A DNA stretch of 64,000 nucleotides from NCBI RefSeq assembly GCF_000766795.1, contig NZ_JPDS01000002.1, positions 1,183,001 through 1,247,000 on the forward strand, in the 5' to 3' direction. The notes under the pieces are model-generated. The model did not search any database. It had not been told where the DNA came from and saw only the letters and a list, made by a program, of their open reading frames with translations. The translations under genes were made by a program, and so were the position numbers. Shown here one piece after another: positions 16,172-24,427 of this stretch. Position 1 is the stretch's first letter. Each line of letters starts with the position of its first letter. The stretch comes from Polaribacter sp. Hel1_85 (GTDB lineage Bacteria > Bacteroidota > Bacteroidia > Flavobacteriales > Flavobacteriaceae).

Positions 16172-17548
16172 TTATAATTTTAAAGATTGTAAAGTTTCAA
16201 CTAATTTTTTATCGGAAGGTCTTGGAGCATTTGCATTGATAATTTTTCCTTGAGGGTCAATTAAAATAAAACGCGGAATTCCTTTTATCATATAATCTTG
16301 AATGAATTTAGATTCCCAATTATTATCTGCAAATAATTGCATACCTCCTAATTCTTTATCAACAATCATTTTTTTCCATTTGTCATGATCTTTTATTTGA
16401 TCAATAGAAATACTAACAAATTCAATATTTTTATTATGAAACTCTTTTTCTACTTTCTTTAAAGACGGTATTTCTGCAATACAAGGCCCACACCAAGTTG
16501 CCCAAACATCTATATATACATATTTTCCTTTTAAATCATTTAAAGATTTAGTTCCACCAGCATTGTTTTCATAATCTGTAAATTTTGGAGAAAAGCTTCC
16601 TTTTGCTAGAGATTTTAATCTCTTATAATCTGCTTCTATTTTTTTATTGTTCTTTTCATCACTAGAGAATTCAGAGTAAATTTTATAAAAATCTTCTAGA
16701 TTTTTAGTATAAGTAATTCCATATTTAGCATTATCAAATAAGAGTTTATTTCTAATGATATCACTTTTTATATTTGATACTGTTTTTAAGACAGCAATAT
16801 CATTGGCAATTGAATCTTTTTCTGCTAATTTTTGTGCTGTACTGTTTGTTTTATGACCAACTAAGTTTCTATAACCTTGTGAAAAAATAAAATCTTTTTC
16901 ATTTTCTATATCTAAATCCTTCAATTCATCTAAAAAGTTATCCGAAACCTTAAAGCTTCTATCTTTAAGATAATATCCATGATATGATTGATAGCGACTT
17001 AAAGCAGATAAATACTCATAATTAATACTTTTTGTGCCACTATTTTTAAAATCTTCTGGAAGTCCATTTGTATTAGTTAATAACTTTTCTTGAGCATTTT
17101 TTATTTTTAATAAGTGTTCTTTAAAATCTGCTTCATTTTTTAAGTACATTTCTTTTTCATCTCCTCTTAGAGATTCAGTCATTTTTTCTTTGTCAAAAAT
17201 ATAGTTGTTAACGATTTTTTGACTTCCACTTATTATAATCGTAGAATCTTTTTTAGAAGCATTGTATTCAATTATAAAATCACTTCCTTTTGGAGCGAAA
17301 AATTCAGTCAAATTTCTATCTTCACGAAACAAATAGAAATCTGTAGCCATTTTTAAAGTATCTTTAAAACTACCATCTTCTTTTAAAGTAATTTCAACTT
17401 TATTATCTCTATTGAATTGACTGTAAATAATTATTTTATCAGAATTTGCATTTGTAATTTTTCCAGAAACAATTGCGTAATCTACTTTCTTTTCGGGTGT
17501 ACAAGAAACAATTGTTGCGATTGCTATTAAAAGCCAAAAATTTTTCAT
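16172..17548 (-). CDS. TlpA family disulfide reductase, lipoprotein
   Basis: 458 residues with a lipoprotein signal peptide (lipobox VSC at about residue 16, then TPEKK). About 290 residues of a DUF4369-type and helical N-terminal region follow (VSGKITNANSDKIIIYSQFNRDNK). A TlpA-like thioredoxin domain then has VDVWATWCGPCIAEIPSLKKV (redox pair at about residue 350), IDQIKDHDKW and a cis-Pro loop KGIPRFILIDPQGKII. It is a membrane-anchored thiol-disulfide oxidoreductase on the periplasmic side, and the partner is unknown. Confidence 0.9.
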   Translation of the reverse strand: MKNFWLLIAIATIVSCTPEKKVDYAIVSGKITNANSDKIIIYSQFNRDNKVEITLKEDGSFKDTLKMATDFYLFREDRNLTEFFAPKGSDFIIEYNASKKDSTIIISGSQKIVNNYIFDKEKMTESLRGDEKEMYLKNEADFKEHLLKIKNAQEKLLTNTNGLPEDFKNSGTKSINYEYLSALSRYQSYHGYYLKDRSFKVSDNFLDELKDLDIENEKDFIFSQGYRNLVGHKTNSTAQKLAEKDSIANDIAVLKTVSNIKSDIIRNKLLFDNAKYGITYTKNLEDFYKIYSEFSSDEKNNKKIEADYKRLKSLAKGSFSPKFTDYENNAGGTKSLNDLKGKYVYIDVWATWCGPCIAEIPSLKKVEKEFHNKNIEFVSISIDQIKDHDKWKKMIVDKELGGMQLFADNNWESKFIQDYMIKGIPRFILIDPQGKIINANAPRPSDKKLVETLQSLKL

Positions 17549-17597
17549 AAAAAGGTTTTTTTTAATTGAAGTATTAAAGATACAAAACCTTTTTTTC

Positions 17598-18914
17598 TTA
17601 AAGGGTAAAGGAAATTTTTAAAACCTCTTTAGAAGATTCTTTTACGAGAAAATTATTGTCTTGTCTATAGTTAACAACCCAAATAATAGCATCATTATTA
17701 TTACAAAGTAACCATGTGTTTTGTTTTTCTAAAAGAGAGAATTTTTCGTCTTTAAAATATTTGCTTAGTTTCTTTTTTCCTTTCATTCCTGAAGGGTAAA
17801 AAAAATCGCCATTTTGCCATTTTCTAAGCTTTAAAGGGAAAACTAGTTGTTGTTTGTCAACATAAATTGTTTGTTTATTTTCTGTTGATTTTTCTATTAC
17901 ATTTTCAAACTTTAGATGAACTGGTTTTGTAATTTCTGATGTGTTTTTTTGTATCTGATATGTCATTTCGAGCGCAGTCGAGAAATCTATTTTAGAAAGC
18001 AACAAAAAGTTTCTATCTTTTAATAAAACATGTGTTTTAGAGAAAACTTGTTTTCCAGATTGAGCAGAAAGTAAGTTAGAAACATCATTCCATTCAGTAA
18101 AATTATACGCTTTTAAAAGTTGATATAAATATGCTTTAGGATTTGATAATTTTTCAAGTTTTTCGATATTTATTTTGACGAAATTCTGTTCTTTTTCAAG
18201 AATTTCTGATGAAACTTCCTGAATGGTATCGTCTATAATTCGCTGACTTTCTTTTAAATGATTAGTTGTCTCTGAGAAAGTTTCTAATAAGCTAGGATTG
18301 ATTTCCTTAAGAATAGGAACAACATTATGTCTAATTTTATTTCGAATATATTTTGTTGAGGCATTACTTTTATCTTCTCTCCAATCAATATTATTTTCTC
18401 TAGCAAAAGCAATAATTTCTTCGCGAGAAAATTTTAAAAGCGGACGTACAATATTTCCATTAATAACAGGAATTCCGGTTAATCCTTCTAGACCTGTTCC
18501 TCTTGTTAAATTAATTAAAAAAGTTTCTAAATTATCATCTGCATGATGTGCAGTTAAAATGCAATCAAAAGAGTTTTGTTTTACTAATTTTTGAAACCAA
18601 TTATAACGTAATTCTCTTGCTGCGATTTGTGTAGATTGTTTATTTTTCTTTGCAAATTGCTCAGTATTAAAATGTGTAATATAAGTTTTAAGTTGTAATT
18701 TATTTCCAAGATTGGTTACAAATTGTTCATCTAAATCGCTCTCTTTTTCTCGTAAATTAAAGTTGCAATGTGCTAATGAAATATCAAAATTTAATGTTGA
18801 TAAAAGGTGCGTTAAAACCACAGAATCTACTCCTCCAGAAATGGCAATTAATAGTTTTTTATCCTTTAAAAAAGGAAGATTATTTTTGATGTGATTTGTA
18901 AGTTTTTGCAACAT
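17598..18914 (-). CDS. tilS: tRNA(Ile)-lysidine synthase
   Basis: 438 residues. The PP-loop SGGVDSVVLTHLLS lies at residues 26-31 and onward, followed by LAHCNFNLREKESDLDEQFV, LTAHHADDNLETFLINLTRGTGLEGL and the signature RNKIRHNVVPIL. The C-terminal TilS_C domain ends with LRKWQNGDFFYPSGMKGKKKLSKYF. It converts C34 of the AUA-reading tRNA-Ile to lysidine, an essential reaction. Residues about 307-318 (DFSTALEMTYQI) are encoded by a copy of a dispersed intergenic repeat kept in frame (see repeat at 17964-17989). Confidence 0.94.
   Translation of the reverse strand: MLQKLTNHIKNNLPFLKDKKLLIAISGGVDSVVLTHLLSTLNFDISLAHCNFNLREKESDLDEQFVTNLGNKLQLKTYITHFNTEQFAKKNKQSTQIAARELRYNWFQKLVKQNSFDCILTAHHADDNLETFLINLTRGTGLEGLTGIPVINGNIVRPLLKFSREEIIAFARENNIDWREDKSNASTKYIRNKIRHNVVPILKEINPSLLETFSETTNHLKESQRIIDDTIQEVSSEILEKEQNFVKINIEKLEKLSNPKAYLYQLLKAYNFTEWNDVSNLLSAQSGKQVFSKTHVLLKDRNFLLLSKIDFSTALEMTYQIQKNTSEITKPVHLKFENVIEKSTENKQTIYVDKQQLVFPLKLRKWQNGDFFYPSGMKGKKKLSKYFKDEKFSLLEKQNTWLLCNNNDAIIWVVNYRQDNNFLVKESSKEVLKISFTL
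17964..17989. repeat. Dispersed repeat inside tilS
   Basis: GTCATTTCGAGCGCAGTCGAGAAAT within the tilS frame matches the intergenic copy at 1854-1880 at all but a few positions. On the coding strand it gives codons for FSTALEMT. Confidence 0.65.
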
Positions 18915-18969
18915 ATTTATATCAAAAATAAGGATTTATATTTGTTTGTCATTCCTGTAAAAAATGAAT

Positions 18970-19791
18970 CTATAATTGAGAATTTAACCAATCAACAATA
19001 TCTTGTAACATTTCATCCTTGCAAAGGTCGTTTTGCAATTCGTGATAACCGCCTTTATATAATTTTAATGTTGCTTTATCAGATTTGTTTGCAAATTCTT
19101 GCGTTCCTTTATGGTCAATAATTTTATCACCTGTACCATGTAAAAGATACATTGGTGTTTTTAAATTTGTTGCATTGTCAATAGCCCATTTTCCACTGTC
19201 TATAAAAGTTAAAGAGAAATTAGGACTAATTTTATGGTGCACTAATGGATCATTTATATATTTTTTAACTTCAGTTTTATCACGAGACATGTCATTTGCA
19301 TCCAATTCATTTCCCATGGTAATTGAAGGCGCAATTTTCTGTAACAATTTTCCTAATGCTAGTTTTATTGCTGGTGGCTGAAAAGCGAGTTTTAAAAACG
19401 GACTTGTAGCAATGGTTCCTTTTAAATTATGATTTTTTGTCAATGTATAATTAATCACAGCATTTCCCCCCATAGAATGTCCATACAAGAAAATTGGTTT
19501 GTTTGGAAAAAGTTCTTTAGCCTTTTCAATAGTTTTTGTAATGCTTTCTAAAACTGCCTCAAAACTTGGATTATGACCACGTTTTCCAGAAGTTTTTCCA
19601 TGTCCAAAATGATCAAAAGCCACTAAAGAAATATTATTTTCATTTAGTTTTTTAGCAACATGATTGTAGCGACTAGAATGTTCTCCCATTCCATGTACCA
19701 AAACCACAACTGCTTTTGTGTTTTCTGCTTCCCAAGTCTGACCATAGAAATTGGTTTTATAAATATTGAAAGTGAACTCTGTGTGTGTCAT
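18970..19791 (-). CDS. Alpha/beta hydrolase (monoacylglycerol lipase-like)
   Basis: 273 residues with the serine-hydrolase elbow YGHSMGGNAVINY (Ser at about residue 108). The oxyanion-site VLVHGMGEHSSRYNHVA is near the N-terminus, with FDHFGHGKTSGKRGHNPSFE, and late Asp and His in PMYLLHGTGDKIIDHKGT and YKGGYHELQND. This is the Hydrolase_4 (lysophospholipase/monoglyceride lipase) pattern. The HGMGEHS/GHSMGG pair is typical. No signal peptide was seen, so it acts in the cytosol. It sits between tilS and the GspG-like gene. Confidence 0.88.
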   Translation of the reverse strand: MTHTEFTFNIYKTNFYGQTWEAENTKAVVVLVHGMGEHSSRYNHVAKKLNENNISLVAFDHFGHGKTSGKRGHNPSFEAVLESITKTIEKAKELFPNKPIFLYGHSMGGNAVINYTLTKNHNLKGTIATSPFLKLAFQPPAIKLALGKLLQKIAPSITMGNELDANDMSRDKTEVKKYINDPLVHHKISPNFSLTFIDSGKWAIDNATNLKTPMYLLHGTGDKIIDHKGTQEFANKSDKATLKLYKGGYHELQNDLCKDEMLQDIVDWLNSQL

Positions 19792-19800
19792 AATCTGTAG

Positions 19801-20259
19801 TTAGTTTGTTACTTTTAAATCATCTGCAGTGTTTAGTTTCTGATCACTACCTAGTGAAATGATCGTGTAATTTAAGGAATCTTTTGATAAGAGATATACA
19901 AACTCGTTTTTCCAATAATCTAAAGTTATATTCTTTCTTAAAGGATTATTTCTAATGATCGTTTTTAATTCTGAAGGATATTTGCCAAATTTGTTCTTTT
20001 CTTCTTCTAAAAGCTTAGAAATTTTTATTATTCTTTCTTCAGTATCATTTTCGTTTTTCCCAATAGAAGTTAGGAAAATAAATAGAAAACAAACAGGAAT
20101 AAAAATTAGAAAAAGAATAAAAAATTGTTTTGTATAAGGAGCCCAAACAATACTTTTTGGAAGGTTGTTTTCCTTCTCATATTTTCTTTGTTTTCCATGT
20201 TTTATCCAATATTTAATTTCAAGAACTATTTCTAAAATGGATGAAATTAAATCTGACAT
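19801..20259 (-). CDS. Membrane protein with GspG-like C-terminal domain
   Basis: 152 residues: a basic N-terminus, one membrane helix (FFILFLIFIPVCFLFIFLTS) and a soluble C-terminus. The C-terminus resembles the type II secretion pseudopilin GspG end (DYWKNEFVYLLSKDSLNYTI, then SLGSDQKLNTADDL, echoing the DPWG...S.GaDg...DDi pattern). It lacks the N-terminal prepilin cleavage site, so it is not a true pseudopilin. The role is unknown. It lies directly downstream of the 77-residue gene (no gap). Confidence 0.65.
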   Translation of the reverse strand: MSDLISSILEIVLEIKYWIKHGKQRKYEKENNLPKSIVWAPYTKQFFILFLIFIPVCFLFIFLTSIGKNENDTEERIIKISKLLEEEKNKFGKYPSELKTIIRNNPLRKNITLDYWKNEFVYLLSKDSLNYTIISLGSDQKLNTADDLKVTN

Positions 20260-20493
20260 TTACTGTTTTTTTAACCAAACACGAATCTCTTTTCTTAAAG
20301 AAACTTCTGGTTTTGGCAACGGAATTGTTTTACCAAATTGTTTACTTCTATTAAATTTAGAAAAGGTAATTTTTAGTTGTTTCCATTCTTTTGGATACAA
20401 TTCTAAAAATTTATTGAACATATTCTGTTCATTGGGTTTTTCGTCTAAACTCTCTAGAGTTTTTGAGAAAAGTTCTTCTTGGTTTATAATCAT
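20260..20493 (-). CDS. Small hypothetical protein
   Basis: A 77-residue soluble, charged protein (MIINQEELFSKTLESLDEKP to KEIRVWLKKQ), without recognised domains. Its stop abuts the ATG of the GspG-like gene and its start is 4 bp past the stop of the preceding 199-residue gene. The tight packing supports a three-gene operon. Confidence 0.55.
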   Translation of the reverse strand: MIINQEELFSKTLESLDEKPNEQNMFNKFLELYPKEWKQLKITFSKFNRSKQFGKTIPLPKPEVSLRKEIRVWLKKQ

Positions 20494-20497
20494 TTCG

Positions 20498-21097
20498 TTA
20501 CCTATTTAGTTGTTCTATTTCAGATCTAGATTTATTTTTTCTAATCATAGAATACACTCCAATTCCAATTAATAAAGTGAATAAAATTATAACTTTTACA
20601 ACACCTAATAAACCAATAGAAAAAATTAAAGAAAGTAAACCAGCTCTACCTTCTAGATAATATTCTACTCCATTTTCAATTTGAATTGCATAATATAAAG
20701 ACCATATAAAAATTACAGTTGTAAAAAATATAGCAAACAACTGAGGTTTTACATATTTAAAAAATGAAGGTGTTTTTTTTGAGTAAGACATGTTAGATAT
20801 AGCTTCTCTTAGGTAATTAAATATTTCATTTTTTGTTTCTGAGTCTTTAGAAATTAATTCTTCTTCAGAATCTCCACTAAAATATATTTTGATATCTTTT
20901 TTACCTTTCTGGTTTTCAATTTTTGAGATATATGAAAACGGAATTGAAAACAATCCTTCAGGAATTTTATTGTTTTCAACTTGTTTAGAAAAATTATTTA
21001 GTGCTTCAAACTTTATTTTTCCTTTAAATATTTTACTATCATCAATTAAAACAATATCAATGTTTTTATTGTTTTTAAAAGTCCAAAACTTAATCAT
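20498..21097 (-). CDS. Hypothetical membrane protein
   Basis: 199 residues. The N-terminal half is soluble with a PH-like or strand-rich feel (NIDIVLIDDSKIFKGKIKFE, then SYISKIENQKGKKDIKIYF). Two membrane helices follow at about residues 115-135 and 155-180 and then a basic tail. I do not recognise the family. It heads the small operon ending with the GspG-like gene and starts about 25 bp after the pabB stop on the same strand. Confidence 0.55.
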   Translation of the reverse strand: MIKFWTFKNNKNIDIVLIDDSKIFKGKIKFEALNNFSKQVENNKIPEGLFSIPFSYISKIENQKGKKDIKIYFSGDSEEELISKDSETKNEIFNYLREAISNMSYSKKTPSFFKYVKPQLFAIFFTTVIFIWSLYYAIQIENGVEYYLEGRAGLLSLIFSIGLLGVVKVIILFTLLIGIGVYSMIRKNKSRSEIEQLNR

Positions 21098-21122
21098 TTT
21101 CTTTTTTTATAAAGGTAAAACT

Positions 21123-22424
21123 CTATTTAGAATTCAGCAAAACATATTTCATTGCTTTTGCTTTTAACAAACATTCTTCATATTCTTTTTCTGCAACAGA
21201 TTTTGCTGTAATTGCGCCACCAACAGAATAAGAAATGTATTTTTTTGCTTCATTATATAAGATACTTCTTATAATTACATTAAAGTCGAAATCATTTTTT
21301 GGAGTAAAATAACCAATGGTGCCAGAATACAAACCACGTTTTGTTTCTTCTAAATTTTCAATGATTTTCATTGCAGAAAATTTTGGAGCTCCTGTCATAC
21401 TTCCCATAGGAAAAGTGCTTTGTAAAATGTCTATTGGATGTGTGTTTTCATCAACACTAGAAACTACTGTAGATATTAATTGATGCACTTGTTTAAAAGA
21501 ATACACTTTGCACAATTCCTCTACTTTTACACTTCCAATTTTGGCAGTTTTAGATAAATCGTTTCTAACCAAATCTACAATCATTACATTTTCTGCACGT
21601 TCTTTTTCATCACGTTGTAAATCTAAAGCAAGTTGCGCGTCATCAAACTCACTTACCAACCTTTTTGCGGTTCCTTTTATAGGTTGAGAAATGATTTTAG
21701 TATCTTCTTTTTTAATATATCTTTCTGGTGATGCACACAATGCATATTGATGATCTAATTTTAAGAAAGAGGCAAAAGGAGGTTCTGAAATTTGGTTGAG
21801 GTGTTTGTAAACTTCAACAGGGTTTATTGTAGAATTTTCTGCATAAAATTCCTGACAAAAATTAGCTTCATAAATATCGCCTCTATGAATATGTTCTAAA
21901 ACTTTATTCACTTTAGTGTGATATTCGTCTTTATGAATTCTAAGTTTTATTTTGATGTCTGATGTAGATTGTTGGGTTGTTGGATTGTTGAATTGTTGGA
22001 TCTCTTCAAAATCGCTTTCAATTTCATCATCTACCATTCTTAAGTAATGAAATTCTACCTTATTTTCTTTAATAAAAACGAGTTTTTTTGGTTGAAAGAA
22101 ATACAAATCTGGAAAATCTAATCCATCAAAATTTGTTGAAGAAAGTTGTTCAACATCATTCTTAACATCATAAGTTATGTACCCAAAAATGTAATCTTTT
22201 GTAATGGTTTGATATTCTTTTAACTTCTCAAAGGCGTTGTAATAATCTGTTTTGATGGATGTAAAATCATCTGCTGCCAATGCGCAATCAAAACTAGAAT
22301 ATGTTTGATGATAGTTGTTAGAATCTAACCAAAGTACAGTTTCAAACTGTTGAGACCAATACAATAAATTGTGCTTGAATTTAACAATGTTTTCTATAGA
22401 AAAAGTACGGATTGTTCTTTGCAT
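21123..22424 (-). CDS. pabB: Aminodeoxychorismate synthase component I / chorismate-binding enzyme
   Basis: 433 residues with the chorismate-binding fold of PabB/TrpE. Key motifs are HIHRGDIYEANFCQEFYAEN, ASPERYIKK, SQPIKGTAKR, MIVDLVRNDLSKTAKIGSV, FPMGSMTGAPKFSAMKIIE, GLYSGTIGYFTP and the C-terminal SYSVGGAITAKS. The PIKGT form (Lys in place of the Thr of TrpE) favours PabB, which makes 4-amino-4-deoxychorismate for folate. An Asn/Gln/Thr-rich insert at residues about 142-155 (QQFNNPTTQQSTS) is encoded by a low-complexity repeat (21967-22001). Confidence 0.88.
   Translation of the reverse strand: MQRTIRTFSIENIVKFKHNLLYWSQQFETVLWLDSNNYHQTYSSFDCALAADDFTSIKTDYYNAFEKLKEYQTITKDYIFGYITYDVKNDVEQLSSTNFDGLDFPDLYFFQPKKLVFIKENKVEFHYLRMVDDEIESDFEEIQQFNNPTTQQSTSDIKIKLRIHKDEYHTKVNKVLEHIHRGDIYEANFCQEFYAENSTINPVEVYKHLNQISEPPFASFLKLDHQYALCASPERYIKKEDTKIISQPIKGTAKRLVSEFDDAQLALDLQRDEKERAENVMIVDLVRNDLSKTAKIGSVKVEELCKVYSFKQVHQLISTVVSSVDENTHPIDILQSTFPMGSMTGAPKFSAMKIIENLEETKRGLYSGTIGYFTPKNDFDFNVIIRSILYNEAKKYISYSVGGAITAKSVAEKEYEECLLKAKAMKYVLLNSK
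21967..22001. repeat. Low-complexity repeat within pabB
   Basis: Tandem units of TTGTTGGGTTG / TTGTTGGATTG / TTGAATTGTTGGAT occur here. On the coding strand they read CAACAATCCAACAACCC and so on. The insert stays in frame and encodes a polar linker. It resembles AACAATCC-type intergenic repeats of flavobacteria. Confidence 0.5.
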
Positions 22425-22470
22425 ATTCGCGCCAAAAATACAATTCTTATTGTTTAGAGTTTAAAGAAGT

Positions 22471-23691
22471 TTAAAATGTTTTTCCCAATGTAAATTGAAT
22501 TGGAACTGCAACTCCAGAATTGTCTGTAAAATTATTTCCGTTAGAATAATGCATAATTCTAAGTTCTGCATTGTATCTGCGTTTTTTACCGAAGAAAACA
22601 CCAAAACCCATGATGTCTTGAAAAGTTATTTTTGGTCCAGTATTTAGTAGGTCTATGTTTTTAACAGTTAAGTAAGTTGGGCCTATTAAAGAATAATTTG
22701 CGTAGAAATCAAACCCTTTTTTTCTCATTAAATAAAAACGCATAGAAGGAAAAACAGAAAAAGCCAATACTTTTTCATTGGTTGCTTCTGTATTAAAAGC
22801 AGTTACACTAACACCCCAATCTAAAGAAAAAATCTTTTCTGTTCTAAATGCTAATTTTTGATAGGTAATAGAAAATGCATTTGCTGTTTTTGATTCTCCA
22901 ACCCAAAAAATTGGGATTCCAAAACTTTCAAAACCCCCTACTTTTAAGCTCATTCCAAAAAAACGATTCATTCCAAAACCAATTTTACTGGTTCCATAAC
23001 TCACTTGAATTAAGTTGTGGGGAAAGAAATATCCATTAGTTCCAAATTCTTCAACTTTCTGTTCTGCTAATTTATTAATGTGATATTCAAAACCGAAAGA
23101 AATTTGAGAAATTGAAGGTTGATTTTCTTTTTCTGATTCAGGGATAAATGTTCCGTTTAAATTCAAACGAAATTTATAATTCAATTTATAATTGAAACCA
23201 AAACCATATAATAAACTACCAAAATGTGCATTTTCATAAATTACTTTATCATTGATAGAAAAACCACTTCTAGTTACATTTGCAACTCCAACCTCTCCAT
23301 AAACTGATAGTTTTTTATTTAAATTGATGTTTTGTTTTAGAGATAAAGACCAAGCATTTATCCAAACACTTCTTTCATAACCAATGTTATTTACATTGTC
23401 GTATTTAAACCAAGCAGCGGGTCTAATGGTACCAAATTGAATTGCTAAATTTGGTTTAATTTTATATCCCAATAACATGCGTCCAGAAAAATAATTTCTG
23501 CTGTAAGAATCTGTTTTATAGCCATCAATTAAATTATCATTAGAAAACGGATAGAAAATCCCGCCAAAATTAATACTGTAATAGGACTTTGACAGAAAAT
23601 TAGAAGGTTGAGCTTTTGAGATTTGTTCTTCTTGACAAATTAAATTTAAACAAATGAAGAAAGTAAAAAATACAGTAGCAATTTTTTTCAT
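22471..23691 (-). CDS. Outer-membrane beta-barrel protein with PagL-like C-terminal domain
   Basis: 406 residues with a signal peptide (MKKIATVFFTFFICLNLICQ) and alternating aromatic strands throughout (YSINFGGIFYPFSND, SWSLSLKQNINLN-like). The C-terminal half ends AELRIMHYSNGNNFTDNSGV, which matches the PagL lipid A 3-O-deacylase active-site pattern H-x-S-N (His/Ser). Typical PagL is about 170 residues, so the N-terminal barrel-like 200 residues are extra, possibly a second barrel. Deacylase activity is inferred from the motif only. It sits downstream of pabB in opposite order on the same strand. Confidence 0.65.
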   Translation of the reverse strand: MKKIATVFFTFFICLNLICQEEQISKAQPSNFLSKSYYSINFGGIFYPFSNDNLIDGYKTDSYSRNYFSGRMLLGYKIKPNLAIQFGTIRPAAWFKYDNVNNIGYERSVWINAWSLSLKQNINLNKKLSVYGEVGVANVTRSGFSINDKVIYENAHFGSLLYGFGFNYKLNYKFRLNLNGTFIPESEKENQPSISQISFGFEYHINKLAEQKVEEFGTNGYFFPHNLIQVSYGTSKIGFGMNRFFGMSLKVGGFESFGIPIFWVGESKTANAFSITYQKLAFRTEKIFSLDWGVSVTAFNTEATNEKVLAFSVFPSMRFYLMRKKGFDFYANYSLIGPTYLTVKNIDLLNTGPKITFQDIMGFGVFFGKKRRYNAELRIMHYSNGNNFTDNSGVAVPIQFTLGKTF

Positions 23692-23773
23692 GCCATAAAA
23701 ATAAGAAACTTTGTGTTAAGAAAAAGTAATGGCATAAAGGTTGTGTTTATTTAGACAATAGTATATTTACATT

Positions 23774-24385
23774 ATGGAATTAATTATTTTAGGATTGGTT
23801 GTTGGTTTTGGGGTTTCATTCTTGATTTCTCAGAAATTTTCTTTATCAAAGAAAAAAAGTTTAACAGAAAAACAATCGGTTATTTTGTTAGATAAAATTA
23901 AAAAAGTGTCAAAATTAATAACTGTTGAAGGAGATTTTTCCGAAATTTATCATCATGAAAATACCAAAGAAAAGTTTTGGGGAAGTATTGTTAGTAAGAA
24001 AAAAGCAATTATTTTAATTACGGCAAAAGCACATATTGGGTTCGATTTTAGAAAGATAAAATTACAATCTGATACTAAGAAAAAGCAAATTATTTTATCA
24101 GAATTTCCAGCTCCAGAGGTTTTGTCTATTGAGACAGATACTAAGTTTTACGATATGCAAAATGGTTATTTAAACAAGTTTGATACAGAAGATTTAACAG
24201 TTTTAAATAAAGAAGCAAAAGAGCATGTACTTAATAAAATTCCCAATAGTAATTTAATTCAATTGGCAAACAAAGAAGCTTTAGAAGCTATTTTGTTAAT
24301 GGAAAGTTTGGTAGAAACTATTGGTTGGAAACTAGATTATACCGCTTTAGAAACTAGTGAAGAAAATAAAAAAATCTCGAAATAA
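23774..24385 (+). CDS. DUF4230 domain-containing protein
   Basis: 203 residues with one N-terminal membrane anchor (LIILGLVVGFGVSFLIS) and a soluble domain: SKLITVEGDFSEIYHHE, KKAIILITAKAHIGFDF, LSIETDTKFYDMQNGYLNKF. These are the core of DUF4230, whose function is not known. The -7-like TATATTTAC lies about 15 bp upstream. A terminator follows directly. Confidence 0.82.
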   Translation: MELIILGLVVGFGVSFLISQKFSLSKKKSLTEKQSVILLDKIKKVSKLITVEGDFSEIYHHENTKEKFWGSIVSKKKAIILITAKAHIGFDFRKIKLQSDTKKKQIILSEFPAPEVLSIETDTKFYDMQNGYLNKFDTEDLTVLNKEAKEHVLNKIPNSNLIQLANKEALEAILLMESLVETIGWKLDYTALETSEENKKISK

Positions 24386-24406
24386 AATTTATCTCGAGAT
24401 TTTTTA
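24373..24406 (+). terminator. Rho-independent terminator after the DUF4230 gene
   Basis: AATCTCGA pairs with TCGAGATT, followed by TTTTTT. The stem overlaps the stop codon of the gene and is also flanked by A-runs, so it can serve the convergent lpdA gene as well. Confidence 0.85.
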
Positions 24407-24427
24407 AATTAAATATTTTGAATGCTT

